Shown piece by piece: positions 6,088-7,009 of a stretch of DNA of 7,009 nt. The DNA is from Gammaproteobacteria bacterium (GTDB lineage Bacteria; Pseudomonadota; Gammaproteobacteria; UBA6429; Thiohalophilaceae). Positions within the stretch are counted from its first letter, which is position 1, and each line of letters begins with the position of its first letter. The notes beneath the pieces were generated by a model, which saw only the letters and a list, made by a program, of their open reading frames with translations, had not been told where the DNA came from and made no database searches. Both the position numbers and the translations under genes were made by a program. The stretch covers positions 1 through 7,009 of the forward strand of contig JAOULB010000106.1 of NCBI GenBank assembly GCA_029882235.1. The letters are read 5' to 3'.

Positions 6088-6140
6088 AATCAAGGGTCAG
6101 AGAACAATTATCTATATATAAGAGATATGTACTCTGACCC
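6088..6140. repeat. Intergenic repeat copy 3 with a 13-base palindrome (REP/MITE-like)
   Basis: GGGTCAGAGAACA (6094-6106) and TGTACTCTGACCC (6128-6140) are inverted repeats agreeing at 12 of 13 positions around a 21-base AT-rich centre that includes TATCT/AGATA. The six bases before it, AATCAA, continue the consensus shared with copies 1 and 2. It sits between converging genes, seven bases from the O-methyltransferase stop. It could serve as a two-way transcription barrier, but no T-run follows the stem, so a mobile repeat relic is at least as likely. Confidence 0.65.
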
Positions 6141-6147
6141 CGCTTGC

Positions 6148-7009
6148 TTATTTATACGCAATCGCGGCGCAGGTAGGGCCGGCCAGGTGAATAATTTCAA
6201 ACTGTTTAAAGCCGACTTCGCTGCACCAGTCTTTAAACTGTTGTCCGGTGTAGTCAAAGGCATCGCCCAGTTCGATCAACATATTCAGCGACATTAACAT
6301 GCCGAACAGGTTTTCCCTGCGTTGATCGTCGATCAGGTTTTCTATGGCAATAAAGGCACCGCCTTCTGGCAGGGCGTCATAGGCCTTTTTGATCAGAAAC
6401 TTTTTCTTATCCAGGTTCCAGTCATGCAGCACATTGCCCATGGTGATCACATCTGCCTTTGGCAGGGCATCGGCGAAGAAATCACCCGAGACAACCTTGA
6501 TGCGATCACTCATACCAGTTTTATCGACATGTTGTTGAGCATGATCGGCGACCTGCGGCAGATCAAAGGTGTTTAGTGTGAGGTGTGGATGGCGTTGTCC
6601 AACGATGACGGATAACAGACCCAGCGCACCGCCGATATCACTGACAGTTTTATAACGTGTGAAATCAAACTTTTCCGCCAGATGCATAAAGTTACCTGCC
6701 TGAAATCCGGTCATGGCCTCGAGGAACTCGCCGAGCTGTGCATGGTTGGCGTAGATCTCTTCGAACAGGGGTTTGCCGGTATGTTTGATTTCATTTTGTG
6801 GTTTGCCGGTGCGCAGGGCTTCGCCCAGGTGGTTCCAGAAACCAAACAGGCGGTTGTTGAGCATTTCCGGCATGCCGCCTATATAGGTCGGGCTGTTTTT
6901 GTTGAGAAAGGCATGGGTATCCGGTGTGTTGCGATACTGGCCGGCGGCGCCATCCCCTTCTCGCTGTAAAAATCCCGCGGCCAGCAGGGCATCGAAGAAA
7001 TCATAGCGA
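6148..7009 (-). CDS. SAM-dependent O-methyltransferase, HIOMT/CrtF-type, 5' end cut by window
   Basis: Cytoplasmic class I methyltransferase of the acetylserotonin O-methyltransferase / hydroxyneurosporene methyltransferase family, which methylates hydroxyl groups of small aromatic, polyketide or carotenoid-type molecules. An ATG at 6873 is not the true start: the frame stays open to the window edge and the extra 45 codons encode typical family sequence, including YDFFDALLAAGFL and TPDTHAFLNKNSPTYIGGM. That is the winged-helix dimerisation region. About 286 codons are visible of an expected 330-350. In the catalytic domain, numbering from M at 6873, I see DIGGALG (79-85, SAM motif I with Ala in place of the usual Gly), the acidic-loop DLPQV (104-108), GDFF (130-133), LHDW (149-152) with the probable catalytic histidine, and an EGGAFIAIENL strand. 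The substrate cannot be named. The gene is unlinked by strand or spacing to the genes at its left; its partners probably lie beyond the right edge. Confidence 0.92.
   Translation of the reverse strand, partial: RYDFFDALLAAGFLQREGDGAAGQYRNTPDTHAFLNKNSPTYIGGMPEMLNNRLFGFWNHLGEALRTGKPQNEIKHTGKPLFEEIYANHAQLGEFLEAMTGFQAGNFMHLAEKFDFTRYKTVSDIGGALGLLSVIVGQRHPHLTLNTFDLPQVADHAQQHVDKTGMSDRIKVVSGDFFADALPKADVITMGNVLHDWNLDKKKFLIKKAYDALPEGGAFIAIENLIDDQRRENLFGMLMSLNMLIELGDAFDYTGQQFKDWCSEVGFKQFEIIHLAGPTCAAIAYK

Noticed and set aside
6871..6873. ATG at 6873 as the start of the O-methyltransferase
   Set aside because: The 45 codons upstream in frame encode the conserved dimerisation-domain sequence, so the gene begins outside the window.
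6682..6969. 95-codon + strand frame near the right edge
   Set aside because: It is antisense to the O-methyltransferase, whose frame is open to the window end and carries family sequence throughout.

Overview
The window looks like a chromosomal stretch from an environmental gammaproteobacterium-like organism. This is an inference from the gene families, Gram-negative envelope proteins, signal peptides and roughly 50% GC in most genes; nothing in the sequence fixes the genus. There are no tRNA or rRNA genes, CRISPR arrays or intact transposase genes. Both outermost genes run to the window edge: the left one has no proven start, and the right one is cut at its 5' end.

Layout. (1) Positions 2-640, + strand: an unrecognised two-helix membrane protein that converges on the next unit with 16 bases between stop codons. 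(2) Positions 657-2347, - strand: a tight two-gene unit. A small SET-domain methyltransferase with a post-SET cysteine cluster comes first, then a fold-type III PLP-dependent decarboxylase related to diaminopimelate decarboxylase. Their stop and start codons overlap as ATGA, and a plausible sigma-70 promoter lies upstream. (3) Positions 2600-4472, - strand: an exported PQQ-type aldose dehydrogenase (Asd/YliI-like) followed by an exported DUF2490-type beta-barrel protein. (4) Positions 4613-6004, + strand: three small unrecognised envelope proteins (one three-helix membrane protein and two with signal peptides). The first two are strikingly AT-rich compared with everything else. (5) Positions 6148-7009, - strand: the C-terminal most of a HIOMT/CrtF-type SAM-dependent O-methyltransferase, whose frame stays open to the window edge.

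A short degenerate repeat, roughly AATCAAGGG-CAGA--AC followed by CTTGATT, occurs in three intergenic regions (around 2518-2558, 4545-4569 and 6088-6140). It separates units 2/3, 3/4 and 4/5. The copies look like REP- or MITE-type palindromes, and two of them bracket the AT-rich block, which suggests that block was acquired or exchanged as a cassette.

The most promising candidate for something undescribed is unit 2. A eukaryote-like protein (or small-molecule) lysine methyltransferase fold is translationally coupled to an amino-acid decarboxylase whose substrate-recognition motifs differ from genuine diaminopimelate decarboxylase. A joint pathway acting on lysine-like substrates is a reasonable hypothesis, but the sequence does not prove it.
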